This document shows, piece after piece, positions 8,833 to 18,100 of a stretch of DNA of 52,977 nt. The stretch is from a virus. The position numbers were made by a program, and so were the translations under genes. The notes under the pieces are model-generated. The model searched no databases and was not told the DNA's origin. It saw nothing but the letters and a program-made list of their open reading frames with translations. The DNA lies in IMG/VR virus record IMGVR_UViG_3300021375_002481, positions 1 to 52,977 of that record. One strand, given 5' to 3'. The number at the start of each line of letters is the position of its first letter. The stretch's first letter is position 1.

Positions 8833-10247
8833 TACAGTTTACCACACTCATCATAAAATTCTGCTAATTCTGGAAAGGTTTCTTTAAAGTTAGTACCCCT
8901 TCGTGCATCGTGAGCTTTAAACATATTATAAAAGTTTCTACGAAGCTTATTTTTTTCTTCTTCATCCATTGGTTCATCAAACCAATCAACTATTCTTCTT
9001 ACTTTACCAATTTCAATTTGAGTAAATCCTAAGTAGTGTTCCTTCCAATCTTCAATTTCCCAAAGAGGTTTAACTGTATGTAAGGTTTCCATTTGAACTG
9101 CTATTGATTCCAATGTATCTCTCCACTCTTTCGGTAGAATCTTAACAATTTGGTGTGTTGGATATCTTAGATAAGCAGAATCTAATGTTAAAGATGTAAC
9201 CCAATGTCTATCTGGTGAGTTATGTTTTGTTTTTTGTTCAAACACCCAATCAACTAAATCTGCATATTTTGGAACAGATAATGCATTGAATGTACTCATA
9301 ATTGCAATAGATAGTTTTTTAGTACTTGAAAGTAATTCATCTACTCTTTCTTGCCATACTTCAAAATCTAATCCATTTCTAATATACTCGGCTTGGGTTC
9401 CAAACGTATCTACTGATGTGAATATTGTAAGTTCTTTTATTCTTCCACTTTCTTCTAATTCTGCTAATTTTATTTTTAATCTTTCATATAACTTATCAGG
9501 TATACCTAAGTTTGTGTTGATAGAAAGTTTTAAATTCATGTTTGGATTATCAGTTGTAAGGATATGGTCAATTACTTTCCAAAAATCAGGTGACATTGAT
9601 GGTTCACCGCCCGTAATTCTAAATGTATCCATTTCAGGATAAAGTTCTGGCCACCATTCCCAAAATGCATCAACATATGGATTTGCTTCAGAGTGTTTGA
9701 ATGGCATTTTACCAACTTCTTTGAACCACTCTAAGTTATTAAAGTTATCTGTTGTTGGGTATGCTCCATGTTTCTCTAATTCTTGTACCCAAGCAGATGA
9801 ATATTGAGGTCCACAATAAGAACATTTAAAGTTACACGCATTTGAGAATGCAACTTCTACATATTTTGGGTTGAAGTTTTTTCTCCATCCCATTTCTTTA
9901 ATTTTTTCTAAATGAGGTTTAGACCATGGTTCGAATGATTTATAAGTTCTATCCGAAAACTCAGGTCCACTATCTTCAACTCTCCAACAGTAATCACATT
10001 CATCAGGCCTTTCACCATTTAACATGGCTCTTCTTTGCCTTTTCTTGTGTTTTGTATTATGTAGAGCAGATGGATTTCTTCTTAATTCAAGAAGTGGAAT
10101 TTTATGTGGTACAGGGTGGTGACATGAATGAGTCTCTCCATTTTGTAAGTGAATCGTAACTTGAGTCCATTTTGCTAAACAAAATCCACAACCCGTTTCA
10201 TTCAATGTATCTCTAAAATCGTAGAGCTCTCCTCGGTGGTCTATCAT
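8832..10247 (-). CDS. Radical SAM protein with Cys/His-rich N-terminal module (array member 1)
   Basis: At 471 residues this is the longest of the five. Radical SAM cysteines are C138, C142 and C145 (NACNFKCSYC), with GGEP at 213-216. The N-terminal module shows C20 and C23 in CGFCLAKW, SCHHP (C42) and CDYCWRVED (C84, C87). The start overlaps the stop of the upstream GT2 gene by 4 bases. It is the first of the radical SAM run, which follows a methyltransferase and a glycosyltransferase in the same operon, so the array most likely acts on a sugar, glycolipid or peptide that these enzymes also touch. Substrate and product are not readable from sequence. Confidence 0.88.
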   Translation of the reverse strand: MIDHRGELYDFRDTLNETGCGFCLAKWTQVTIHLQNGETHSCHHPVPHKIPLLELRRNPSALHNTKHKKRQRRAMLNGERPDECDYCWRVEDSGPEFSDRTYKSFEPWSKPHLEKIKEMGWRKNFNPKYVEVAFSNACNFKCSYCGPQYSSAWVQELEKHGAYPTTDNFNNLEWFKEVGKMPFKHSEANPYVDAFWEWWPELYPEMDTFRITGGEPSMSPDFWKVIDHILTTDNPNMNLKLSINTNLGIPDKLYERLKIKLAELEESGRIKELTIFTSVDTFGTQAEYIRNGLDFEVWQERVDELLSSTKKLSIAIMSTFNALSVPKYADLVDWVFEQKTKHNSPDRHWVTSLTLDSAYLRYPTHQIVKILPKEWRDTLESIAVQMETLHTVKPLWEIEDWKEHYLGFTQIEIGKVRRIVDWFDEPMDEEEKNKLRRNFYNMFKAHDARRGTNFKETFPELAEFYDECGKL

Positions 10248-11089
10248 ACTGAAACTATTTTATCTATAAGTATTTCCCATTGAGAATAACTGTGATGATA
10301 ATTATCATCCATATACTCTATATGAAACTCTGGATTGTTGATATCTATTTTATTATCATTTAATTGAATTGCTCTATACATCTTTTTATATTCTTGCCAA
10401 AATGTATATTCTTCTTTTGTATTAGAAACTTCTTTTAATCTTTCCAAAACAGTAGAATCCCATTTAAAGTGATGAACTTGTATAAATCCCTCACCATTAC
10501 CTATTGGGTATTTTTTCTTATGAAATTTACCCCATGAGTTTTTTCCATCTTCACCAACAACAGCATAGTGTTGTCCGTTTGTTACATCAATAGAACCTTT
10601 CATTACACAAACCTTATTTGGACACGCTCCACTCATTGGATATCTAAAAAATCCAGCGTTTGGAAATGCTTTCCATACATCTGTATATTTGTGAACTTTA
10701 GGAAAAGTTCCTTCATTCCCAACTCTATCTATAAATCCACCTGTAATAAATTCCCATCCATTTTGCTCACATTCCTTAATCATTTTACGAATGTTTTTTG
10801 GATATAAATGAAACTCATCATCATCTGCCACTATCCACCATTCATTTGGTTTAGTTTGCTTTACCTTATTATAAAGTTCAGTTACCTTTTCCCAATTAAA
10901 TTTAGGTTCTGTAACAACCATATATGGTTCGATACCACATCGGTTTACTTCTTCAAGTATTCCATCATCATCACTCTGTCTGTAAACTACAACGAAGATT
11001 TCATCTACCATTGATTCGTAATGCTTTAACATATGAGGAAACAAAGTAGTATTGTGGCCTACAACGGTAACTAAATTTAATTTTTGCAT
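10244..11089 (-). CDS. GT2-like (Glyco_tranf_2_4 type) glycosyltransferase
   Basis: The 281-residue product has a GT-A style N-terminus (LNLVTVVGHNTTLFPHMLKH, EIFVVVYRQSDDDG) and the metal/nucleotide-sugar motif ADDDEF at 88-93. The histidine-rich HYAVVGEDG and VHHFKW segments are typical of the Glyco_tranf_2_4 group in phage and capsule clusters. It should transfer a sugar from a nucleotide-sugar donor. It overlaps the upstream methyltransferase gene by 13 bases and the first radical SAM gene by 4, so it is cotranscribed with the array. No membrane helix is visible, so it is probably a soluble cytoplasmic enzyme. Donor and acceptor are unknown. Confidence 0.8.
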   Translation of the reverse strand: MQKLNLVTVVGHNTTLFPHMLKHYESMVDEIFVVVYRQSDDDGILEEVNRCGIEPYMVVTEPKFNWEKVTELYNKVKQTKPNEWWIVADDDEFHLYPKNIRKMIKECEQNGWEFITGGFIDRVGNEGTFPKVHKYTDVWKAFPNAGFFRYPMSGACPNKVCVMKGSIDVTNGQHYAVVGEDGKNSWGKFHKKKYPIGNGEGFIQVHHFKWDSTVLERLKEVSNTKEEYTFWQEYKKMYRAIQLNDNKIDINNPEFHIEYMDDNYHHSYSQWEILIDKIVSV

Positions 11090-11856
11090 CTTTGTATAAA
11101 TGTTAATCCAGTTGAAGCTGGTTTATTTCTTTGTATTCCATTATTAAAGAAATTAAAAATTTCCCAATCATTACCCTCCTTTAACTCTTTGATTAATTTA
11201 GATGGTCCTTCTGCGTATTCTTGGTGATATCCTTCTCGAATATCATCACTTATTATATGTTCTTTTTCAAACGAAGAATCAGTATCATGTATTGATATAA
11301 TTCCATATGGTTTTAATAATTGAGAATATAATTCAAAATCATTCTTTACATCTTCATATGTGTGACCAGCATCTATATGTAGATAATCTATTTTTATATC
11401 CTCTTTTACAAAAAAATTGTAAAATGCCTCTTCGGTAGTTTTTAGTAATAATCTTGGGTCAAAGTTTTTTCTAAAAAATGAATCTTTATCGGTCCAATCC
11501 GTAAACCCTCCTACTCCATTAGATGCATCAACCAAATATGTTGAACCAATATCTCCCCAATTTATATCATTATTTCCATCAAAGATTTCAGCCTCGTATA
11601 AATCAAATCTTGCTTGTGTCATTATTCGTGGAATGAATCCACCACCACTACCTAAACATACACAAACTTTTGCACGAAGATAGTGAATAGCACTATACAC
11701 CAATAACCCATCCCCCATACTTAGTTCAGTAGCACCATGAGTCCAACGGTATTTAATGGGATTATGAACTTCATACTCTTTACCATCATCACCTTCTTTA
11801 GTGTCTAAGTTATTGGTTATGAAGTCTTTTATAAATCTTGTATTGAGAATACTCAT
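11077..11856 (-). CDS. Class I SAM-dependent methyltransferase
   Basis: The Rossmann methyltransferase signature is present: VCVCLGSGGGF (glycine-rich motif I, 65-74), acidic DLYEAEIFDG (motif II), HIDAGHTYEDV at 160-170 and SIHDTD at 188-193. This is the Methyltransf_24 pattern seen with sugar and macrocin-type O-methyltransferases. It has 259 residues and no signal peptide. It is the first gene of a seven-gene operon (methyltransferase, GT2, five radical SAM). The 46-base leader contains two runs of five G and is preceded by ATATTTATA motifs. It probably O-methylates a sugar or other hydroxyl group; radical SAM and O-methyltransferase genes often occur together in natural-product and glycan pathways. 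Confidence 0.8.
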   Translation of the reverse strand: MSILNTRFIKDFITNNLDTKEGDDGKEYEVHNPIKYRWTHGATELSMGDGLLVYSAIHYLRAKVCVCLGSGGGFIPRIMTQARFDLYEAEIFDGNNDINWGDIGSTYLVDASNGVGGFTDWTDKDSFFRKNFDPRLLLKTTEEAFYNFFVKEDIKIDYLHIDAGHTYEDVKNDFELYSQLLKPYGIISIHDTDSSFEKEHIISDDIREGYHQEYAEGPSKLIKELKEGNDWEIFNFFNNGIQRNKPASTGLTFIQRCKN

Positions 11857-11883
11857 TTGTTGTTTTATTGCTTTTAGTGCTGT

Positions 11884-11896
11884 CCCCCAAACCCCC
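11884..11896 (-). other. Paired G5 tracts in the leader of the radical SAM operon
   Basis: In the minus-strand direction the leader has GGGGGTTTGGGGG, 28 bases before the methyltransferase ATG. Such runs are striking in so AT-rich a genome. Two tracts could form half of a quadruplex or pair with C-rich RNA. No function can be assigned. Confidence 0.4.
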
Positions 11897-11902
11897 TACA
11901 AG

Positions 11903-11911
11903 TATAAATAT
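11903..11911 (-). promoter_or_regulatory. ATATTTATA late-type promoter motif before the methyltransferase/radical SAM operon
   Basis: An exact copy of the motif in the gene direction. It ends 46 bases before the ATG at 11856, farther than the usual 15-27 bases. Confidence 0.55.
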
Positions 11912-11931
11912 AGAAGATTAGTAAAAACGTA

Positions 11932-11940
11932 TATAAATAT
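11932..11940 (-). promoter_or_regulatory. Second ATATTTATA motif before the methyltransferase operon
   Basis: A second exact copy, 29 bases upstream of the one at 11903, in the same gap. It may be a tandem promoter or a chance match in AT-rich DNA. Confidence 0.4.
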
Positions 11941-11961
11941 ATAAAAATATATTGAATAATT

Positions 11962-13023
11962 TTAGTAAAAAGAAAGAATTTGAGTACGGACTTGGTCAAT
12001 CCATTTTTCTTTGTTATCAAATTTTTTCATAAACTCTATAAGTTTATTTCTTTCTATTGTACGCTCTTGGTGTGAATCTTTTAAAATTCTTCTAATACAA
12101 TTATCAAATTCATTTTTTGTACTAGCTCTATATTTGTAATCACAATCAATTCCCCAATCTTTATTAAGAATTGGTAATTTTCCATAATCTACTGCTTGAA
12201 AAATAGAATAACCAAATGGTTCTCTAAAATAGGCACCATGAAATATTCCCCAATTCTTACCAAAAAATGAATAATGTATATCAGTATCCCATTGATACAA
12301 ATTAATGGTTGGTAAATTAAATTCCGAAGTTTCTACCATATTTTTAAAATCATACTGACCTGTTAGTGCGTATCCTTTTTTGATTCCATTCATCCAATGT
12401 AAACATTTTCTTGTTTCTGCTCTTGCAGCAAATCCAACCTCTCCATTATTAACATGAGTTGTTAAATCAGCAGGACCTTTAAATTCATAATAATTAGGTA
12501 AAACATATGTAAAGTTTGGATGATTTGATAGTAATTTTGAATTATTTATTCCTATCCAAATTCTTCTTTTACAAGTCATTAAAAATTCATCATACCATTT
12601 TTCATCAACCTTTGTTTGAAACTGTAATCTATCTAATTCCGGTAGTTGATTCCAAACTCCCATCATATCTTTTGGATATGCGTGTACAAAGCAAATACCA
12701 AATTTATCTTCAAACTCCCATAAATGTTTTCTCATATGATAATGAGGATGTAAAAAGTGAACCCAATTAGATTCTTCTCCCCATTTACGAGTTATTTCAG
12801 GATTATCAGCATGAAAGTGATATTTTAAACCAGTAGGTAGTGATGATGGATTAAAATTTGGTGGTTTTTTAGAATCAATAAGTAACCTAAATTTTTTTTT
12901 ATTAGGTAATGTTTTCCATACTTCTTGTAAGAAGTTATTTACCCACATGTCTGCACCACCCTGAACATTATTTCCTGCTCCGGTACAAACTAACAATATC
13001 CAAGGAGAACTTTTTTTAGACAT
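11962..13023 (-). CDS. GT-B (GT4-like) glycosyltransferase
   Basis: The 353-residue product has the GT4 C-terminal donor-site pattern REPFGYSIFQAVDYGKLPIL at 267-286, matching the usual E-P-F-G...EA...G-P-V consensus. The N-terminus has CTGAGNNVQGGADMWVNNFL, typical of the glycine-rich start of GT-B enzymes. FLHPHYH and FVHAYP segments could be acceptor-site parts. It would be a retaining transferase using a nucleotide sugar. It stands alone between the BACON-repeat protein and the methyltransferase operon, with its own ATATTTATA motif 16 bases before the ATG and AGG near the start. Its position beside the tail-fibre genes makes fibre glycosylation a reasonable guess. Confidence 0.75.
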   Translation of the reverse strand: MSKKSSPWILLVCTGAGNNVQGGADMWVNNFLQEVWKTLPNKKKFRLLIDSKKPPNFNPSSLPTGLKYHFHADNPEITRKWGEESNWVHFLHPHYHMRKHLWEFEDKFGICFVHAYPKDMMGVWNQLPELDRLQFQTKVDEKWYDEFLMTCKRRIWIGINNSKLLSNHPNFTYVLPNYYEFKGPADLTTHVNNGEVGFAARAETRKCLHWMNGIKKGYALTGQYDFKNMVETSEFNLPTINLYQWDTDIHYSFFGKNWGIFHGAYFREPFGYSIFQAVDYGKLPILNKDWGIDCDYKYRASTKNEFDNCIRRILKDSHQERTIERNKLIEFMKKFDNKEKWIDQVRTQILSFY

Positions 13024-13039
13024 AATTATAACCTTTTTA

Positions 13040-13048
13040 TATAAATAT
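13040..13048 (-). promoter_or_regulatory. ATATTTATA late-type promoter motif before the GT4-like gene
   Basis: An exact motif copy in the gene direction, ending 16 bases before the ATG at 13023. Confidence 0.55.
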
Positions 13049-13064
13049 ATAAATTAAAATTTTA

Positions 13065-15170
13065 TTATTCTTGTGGAACTTCCGGTGGACCTTCACCCCC
13101 TCCTCCGTCATCAGTACCTTCATGAGTATAAGTTCTTACATAAATATCTATTGATGTTGCTGATGTTACTTGTATTTGGAAAGAACGGTCTGATGTACTA
13201 TTGTTTGTAAGTACTCTAAGAGTTTTATAAACTCCAGTTGTTCCTACTGTTGCTGTTTGGTCTGATGTTGATGTAGTACCCCCACCAGTATTCCATACCG
13301 CATTTGATGTACCTGTTGTAATTTCCCAAGTTACAGTTGAACTATAATCTTGTCTAGCGTAAATATTATATTCTCTATATTGTGATGAATTATTTGATAA
13401 TGTTACTACACTTGTATCACCATTTTCTTCATAACTAACCCCACCATAACTTACATCTAAATTAGAATCTGCTCCTGCTTGTGATAATGAAATTGTGTGG
13501 TCAGTTTCACCTGTTGCTGAAATAGTAACTGTACCTGTTCTAACTCCACCACTATTAGATGTAGCAGTTACTCCAATTGTATGAGTTCCAGCAACACCAC
13601 TTGTTGCACTTAAACTAAAACCAGTACCACTTACTGTGGCTGTCCATGCATAAGAGGTTTCAAGTGTAATATTTTCTGTTTCTCCACCTTGTATAAATGA
13701 AAGTGAAGATGGTGATGCAGTCCAGACAGTTTGAAACAATTGAGTTAATGTTGTGGTATCACTAGCACCACCTGCATTAAAAGTTAAAGTTCGTGTTTTA
13801 TTGGAAGTATCTGTATTGTTTGAGACTGGATAAACATATGCTTGGTATGTTCCACTTGAGGGTGAAGTTACTGATGCTTGGTTTGCAACAATACTTCCTC
13901 CCATCTCCACATATTGATAGGTGTATGTACTTGTTTGGTAAGTATCAACAAATCTCCACTCACTTGTATTACCCAATGTAAATGTTATACCACCACTATT
14001 ATAATTTCCTGCAGTACCAGTTACAGTTTTTGCTACACTTGTTCCACTTTGATTATAATTCCACTCAGCCGGGTCTGTTATATTTGCAGTTGCTGCTGGT
14101 GCACCACCTTGAGAAACTTGTACCGTATGAGTTGATGAATCAATTGAATCTAAAGTTACAGTTACATTTACACTTCTTGTGGATGTACTTGAGTTTGAAG
14201 ATGGATATACATAAAACGTACTATTACTTTCTTTGGTGGATGTAAAACTTGTAGAATCATCTGATATTGTGGAAATATTATAATTTGAAGTTACAGTAAA
14301 GGTAATTCTATCAGTATATGAAGAATCGGTATAAACGAAATTAGAAGTTGAATAATGAACACCTCCTATAAGATTTGTACCTGCTACTGAGAAAGTTGGT
14401 TCTCTTTGTACTCGTACAGTATCAGTTACATTTGCATCTGAAATGTTATCAGGATCAACAGTTACAGTTGCTGTTTTATCAGAAGAAGTAGAATTAGAAT
14501 CTGATTTTACTTCTATAAACTCATCACCAGTACCACTTATGTTAGATGTGGAAAATGAATTACCCGAATTATATATTCTATGAGAAAATCCACTTTCACC
14601 CGATATACTCGCAACCCAAGTTACCACACCTTCGGGGTCAGTTTCTATTTTGTAATGTTCACCTTCACCACCACCATGTCCAAAAGTCATTACACCAGTC
14701 TGTCTTACAATTGTAAGAGTAGCATCATTATCTTCTTGTTGTACTGTTAAGGTTATATTTGTTAAATCAGGTGATTCTAAAGTTATATTCCCACTCCTAC
14801 TTGTACCATCTAAAGGTTGAGCTTGTATAACAATATCAAAAGTATTATCTGTTCCTTCTGAACCAGAACCTAAAGCCACAGTAGCAAATGAAATATTTTC
14901 ATCGTTAATTTTAAAGTTACCATCCGAGGTGTAGGTTATTGTAGAAGTTTGACCACCCTTATCAGCACTGGTTATACTCGTTGGGGATATAGATAATGAT
15001 GTAGCAAAATTATCTAAACTTAATCCAAACAACTCATTCATACCATGGGGAGAGGTTAATCCAAATAATTCTGATGCTGATTCTAAATCTAATTCAGCAT
15101 TTGAACTATTACCTAACTCTTCATTGATATCATCAAATCCTATTGCGTTTCCTTCTTCTGGTAATGGCAT
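13065..15170 (-). CDS. BACON-like Ig-repeat virion protein
   Basis: The 701-residue product consists mainly of repeated beta-sandwich units, several ending in V/L-x-Q (for example ITLTVQQE, HTVQVSQGG, DTTTLTQLF, HTISLSQAG). Within units are patterns such as SPSSLSFIQGGETENITL and GVRTGTVTISATG. This is the BACON domain pattern, named for its abundance in Bacteroidota proteins and known in crAss-like phages. At least five units are discernible from residue ~55 to ~680. The C-terminus ends in a Gly/Glu/Pro-rich stretch (GGGGEGPPEVP). There is no signal peptide. The gene starts by TAATG overlap with the tail-fibre stop, so it is probably an adhesin or fibre accessory that binds a host-surface or mucin-like glycan. 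Confidence 0.75.
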   Translation of the reverse strand: MPLPEEGNAIGFDDINEELGNSSNAELDLESASELFGLTSPHGMNELFGLSLDNFATSLSISPTSITSADKGGQTSTITYTSDGNFKINDENISFATVALGSGSEGTDNTFDIVIQAQPLDGTSRSGNITLESPDLTNITLTVQQEDNDATLTIVRQTGVMTFGHGGGEGEHYKIETDPEGVVTWVASISGESGFSHRIYNSGNSFSTSNISGTGDEFIEVKSDSNSTSSDKTATVTVDPDNISDANVTDTVRVQREPTFSVAGTNLIGGVHYSTSNFVYTDSSYTDRITFTVTSNYNISTISDDSTSFTSTKESNSTFYVYPSSNSSTSTRSVNVTVTLDSIDSSTHTVQVSQGGAPAATANITDPAEWNYNQSGTSVAKTVTGTAGNYNSGGITFTLGNTSEWRFVDTYQTSTYTYQYVEMGGSIVANQASVTSPSSGTYQAYVYPVSNNTDTSNKTRTLTFNAGGASDTTTLTQLFQTVWTASPSSLSFIQGGETENITLETSYAWTATVSGTGFSLSATSGVAGTHTIGVTATSNSGGVRTGTVTISATGETDHTISLSQAGADSNLDVSYGGVSYEENGDTSVVTLSNNSSQYREYNIYARQDYSSTVTWEITTGTSNAVWNTGGGTTSTSDQTATVGTTGVYKTLRVLTNNSTSDRSFQIQVTSATSIDIYVRTYTHEGTDDGGGGEGPPEVPQE

Positions 15171-18100
15171 TACTTTAACCTTTTTATTTCTTCTTGTAAC
15201 TCATCTACTTTTTTATTCAGTTCTTTTATAGCTTCTATAAGTAAAGGAGTTAGTTTTTCATATCGTACTCCATAATAACCATTTACTGAATTTATTTTTG
15301 TTATATGAGGTACAACCTTTTCTACATCTTGTGCAATTACTCCAATATCTTCTCCCTTAAATTGGTGGATATCTTCATGTCCTTCTTTCCAATTAAAGAA
15401 AACTCCTTTTATTTCATTTATTTTATCAAGTGGTTTGTTTATTTCAATAATATTTTCTTTTAATCGTTCATCTGATGTTGCAAAAGCAGTAATATTACCA
15501 GTTGCAGAAATAGAACCTGTAACTGATAATGCATCACCAGTTGTTGAGGTTGGTATTCTTACTAATTTAGTATCAGTTGTTACAACTTGTAATCCTCCTT
15601 TTGTAATTTCTGTAATTGAATTATCCGATGAACCTACCATCGTTAAGGTAGGTGTACTTGTAATTCTTGGTGCACCATAATAAGCTCCAATTCTAGCACC
15701 AGTACCCGATGGTTCGGTATATGCATTAATATCTACATTGGTTATTTTTGTAATTATTCTATAATACTTACTATCTTCTAAAGTTGCACTTAATGAGAAT
15801 GATTGAGAAGTACTTCCTAAATCTGCTGTTGTACCTGAAGAAGTTTGAGATAATGAATATGACCATTCCTTTACATCAGACCAACTGGTAGAACCATTTG
15901 AACTTTTTTGTAAAACTACTTTGATTTTAGCATTAATTAAATGAATGAAAACTGAAGCCGCTACACCTAATATTTCCGATTCTAAATATTTAGTATTACC
16001 ACTATTAAGTACTGGTGCAGATATCGTTCCACTTATTGTAGCAGTTTTTCCATTATAACCACTACCACCAGTTTGGAATCTAATTGGATTTGATGCAAAT
16101 GTACTTGATGTATCTGAGGTAATTCCACTTACATCATCGTATTCTGGCGTTCCTTGAGTAGAATTAGTTCCAGTAAAATATGCATCATTAGTATTTGCTT
16201 CTGGAATCGTACCAGTTATAGATGGAGTACTAACACTATCAATTTCACTTAAGTCATTTTTGTTTTCAATATTAATCGCACCTGCTCCTACTTTTATATG
16301 AGCATTGTTTGAAGAATCACCTGTGTTAATTACAATACCAGAGCTTGGAGATGTTAGTGTTGTACCTGAGAAGTTAAAACCTGCTATCTCACCATCAGTT
16401 GCATCAACAGTACCTTGAATATTTAGAGTATCAGTACCTGCATTCCAATTTAATGAACCATTTGTACCAGCTAATAAGAAATTACCCTCATCATCCATGT
16501 AGGTTTTCCAACCACCATCATAATAACCTAAGTTTGTATTTCCTATATATAAACCTGCTGATGAAGGAGTTTGTGCTGATAGAACAAAATCTGCCGAAGA
16601 TACATCAGGTCCAAAGTTAAATTCCGAAGCACTTACCAATCCATTGGGTAATTGTTCTGAGCCACTTATAATTCCATCCGGTAATTGTCCACTACCACTA
16701 AGTATCCCATTAGGTAATTGTTCCGAACCACTAACGATTCCACCAGGTAGTTGACCAGAACCACTTATTGTTCCACCTGGCAATCCATCAGTTATATCAC
16801 TTCCAGCCTCTAAGGTAATACTACCTACAATTGATAGACTAGAACCATTCCAACTTAATTTATCTCCAAGTGAGAATATATTAGATGAACCAGATGCAAA
16901 GTAGAATGGTGTATCAGTATTATCGTAATTACCATCACCAACATAAATTCTTGAATTAGTTCCATCTAATGTTATACCATTTTCACCAACTCTAAAAGCA
17001 TTAGAGAAATATCCATTTGCTCCACCAATATTTGGTGAGTAAATAATTCCACTATCTATAAAGGTTGTTCCACTTCCATTTTGTATTGCTGTGGAACCAG
17101 ATATTACATCTGCTAAATCATCATTTACTTGATTATTTAAAGTATTTGTATATGAAAATTGTGATGCAGAATATGCCGATGCTGAAGAAAATGTGTTATC
17201 CGCTGATGTTTGTGCTAATGAAGCCGTTGCTTCAGCCAATGAAGCAGAATTGTAAGCTCTTAATGAGAACAACGATGCCGATGATAAGGTATCTGATACT
17301 GCTCCTGGTGTATTAGAAAATTCTATTGAACCTCTAATAGTTAATGAACTACCATCCCAAAGTAACTCATCTCCCAACAATCCATTTTCTATTGAGAAGG
17401 AACCAGTACCAGTATTTCCATCAATACCTAAGAAAATACCATTACCAACATTATATCCTTGTGTACCAGTTGTTGCTCCTTGGTCTATTGAAATATAAGG
17501 GTAGTTAGTTCCACCAGCGATTGTAATATTTGCTGCTGATGCTGAACCACTATTGTTTGTTCCAACATTTATATTGTTTTGTACATAGGATTCTTTGAAT
17601 ATAGCAAGTTCAGCTGCTACAAAGTTAGAACCAGTTCCTAACTCTTCCCAATAATCTGTTGATGATGATGGGTGTTGGAATCCCCCACTATCAGGTCCAC
17701 TTGAAGTAATTGCTAAATAAAATGTATCGTTATAAAGTACAGAATCTTTTCTTGCCAAAGAACCAGTAGTTACTGTATATGTTCTTGTTGTACTATAATC
17801 GCCAGTGAAAACAAGACCAGGCCCATTCGAACCTTCAAGACCAGGTTGACCATCTGCTCCTTCTCTTACAATATTATAATTAGCAGTTCTTGTTAAGGAA
17901 TATGTATCACCAACTTCATCTTTATAGGATACATTTATTTCTAATGATGATGAATCGGTAGTCATCGTACCTGCAACACCACCATATTCATTTGTTGTTG
18001 GGTTAACTTCGTTTGGTGTAATACCAGAACCAGTCACACCAATAATTTTATAAGTATTTTTAGCTAAACTATTATCATATGATACTTCTTCTCCCTCAAC

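Noticed and set aside
16619-16783. CRISPR array
   Set aside because: The repeated units are contiguous coding repeats without unique spacers; no CRISPR-like array was seen anywhere in the window.
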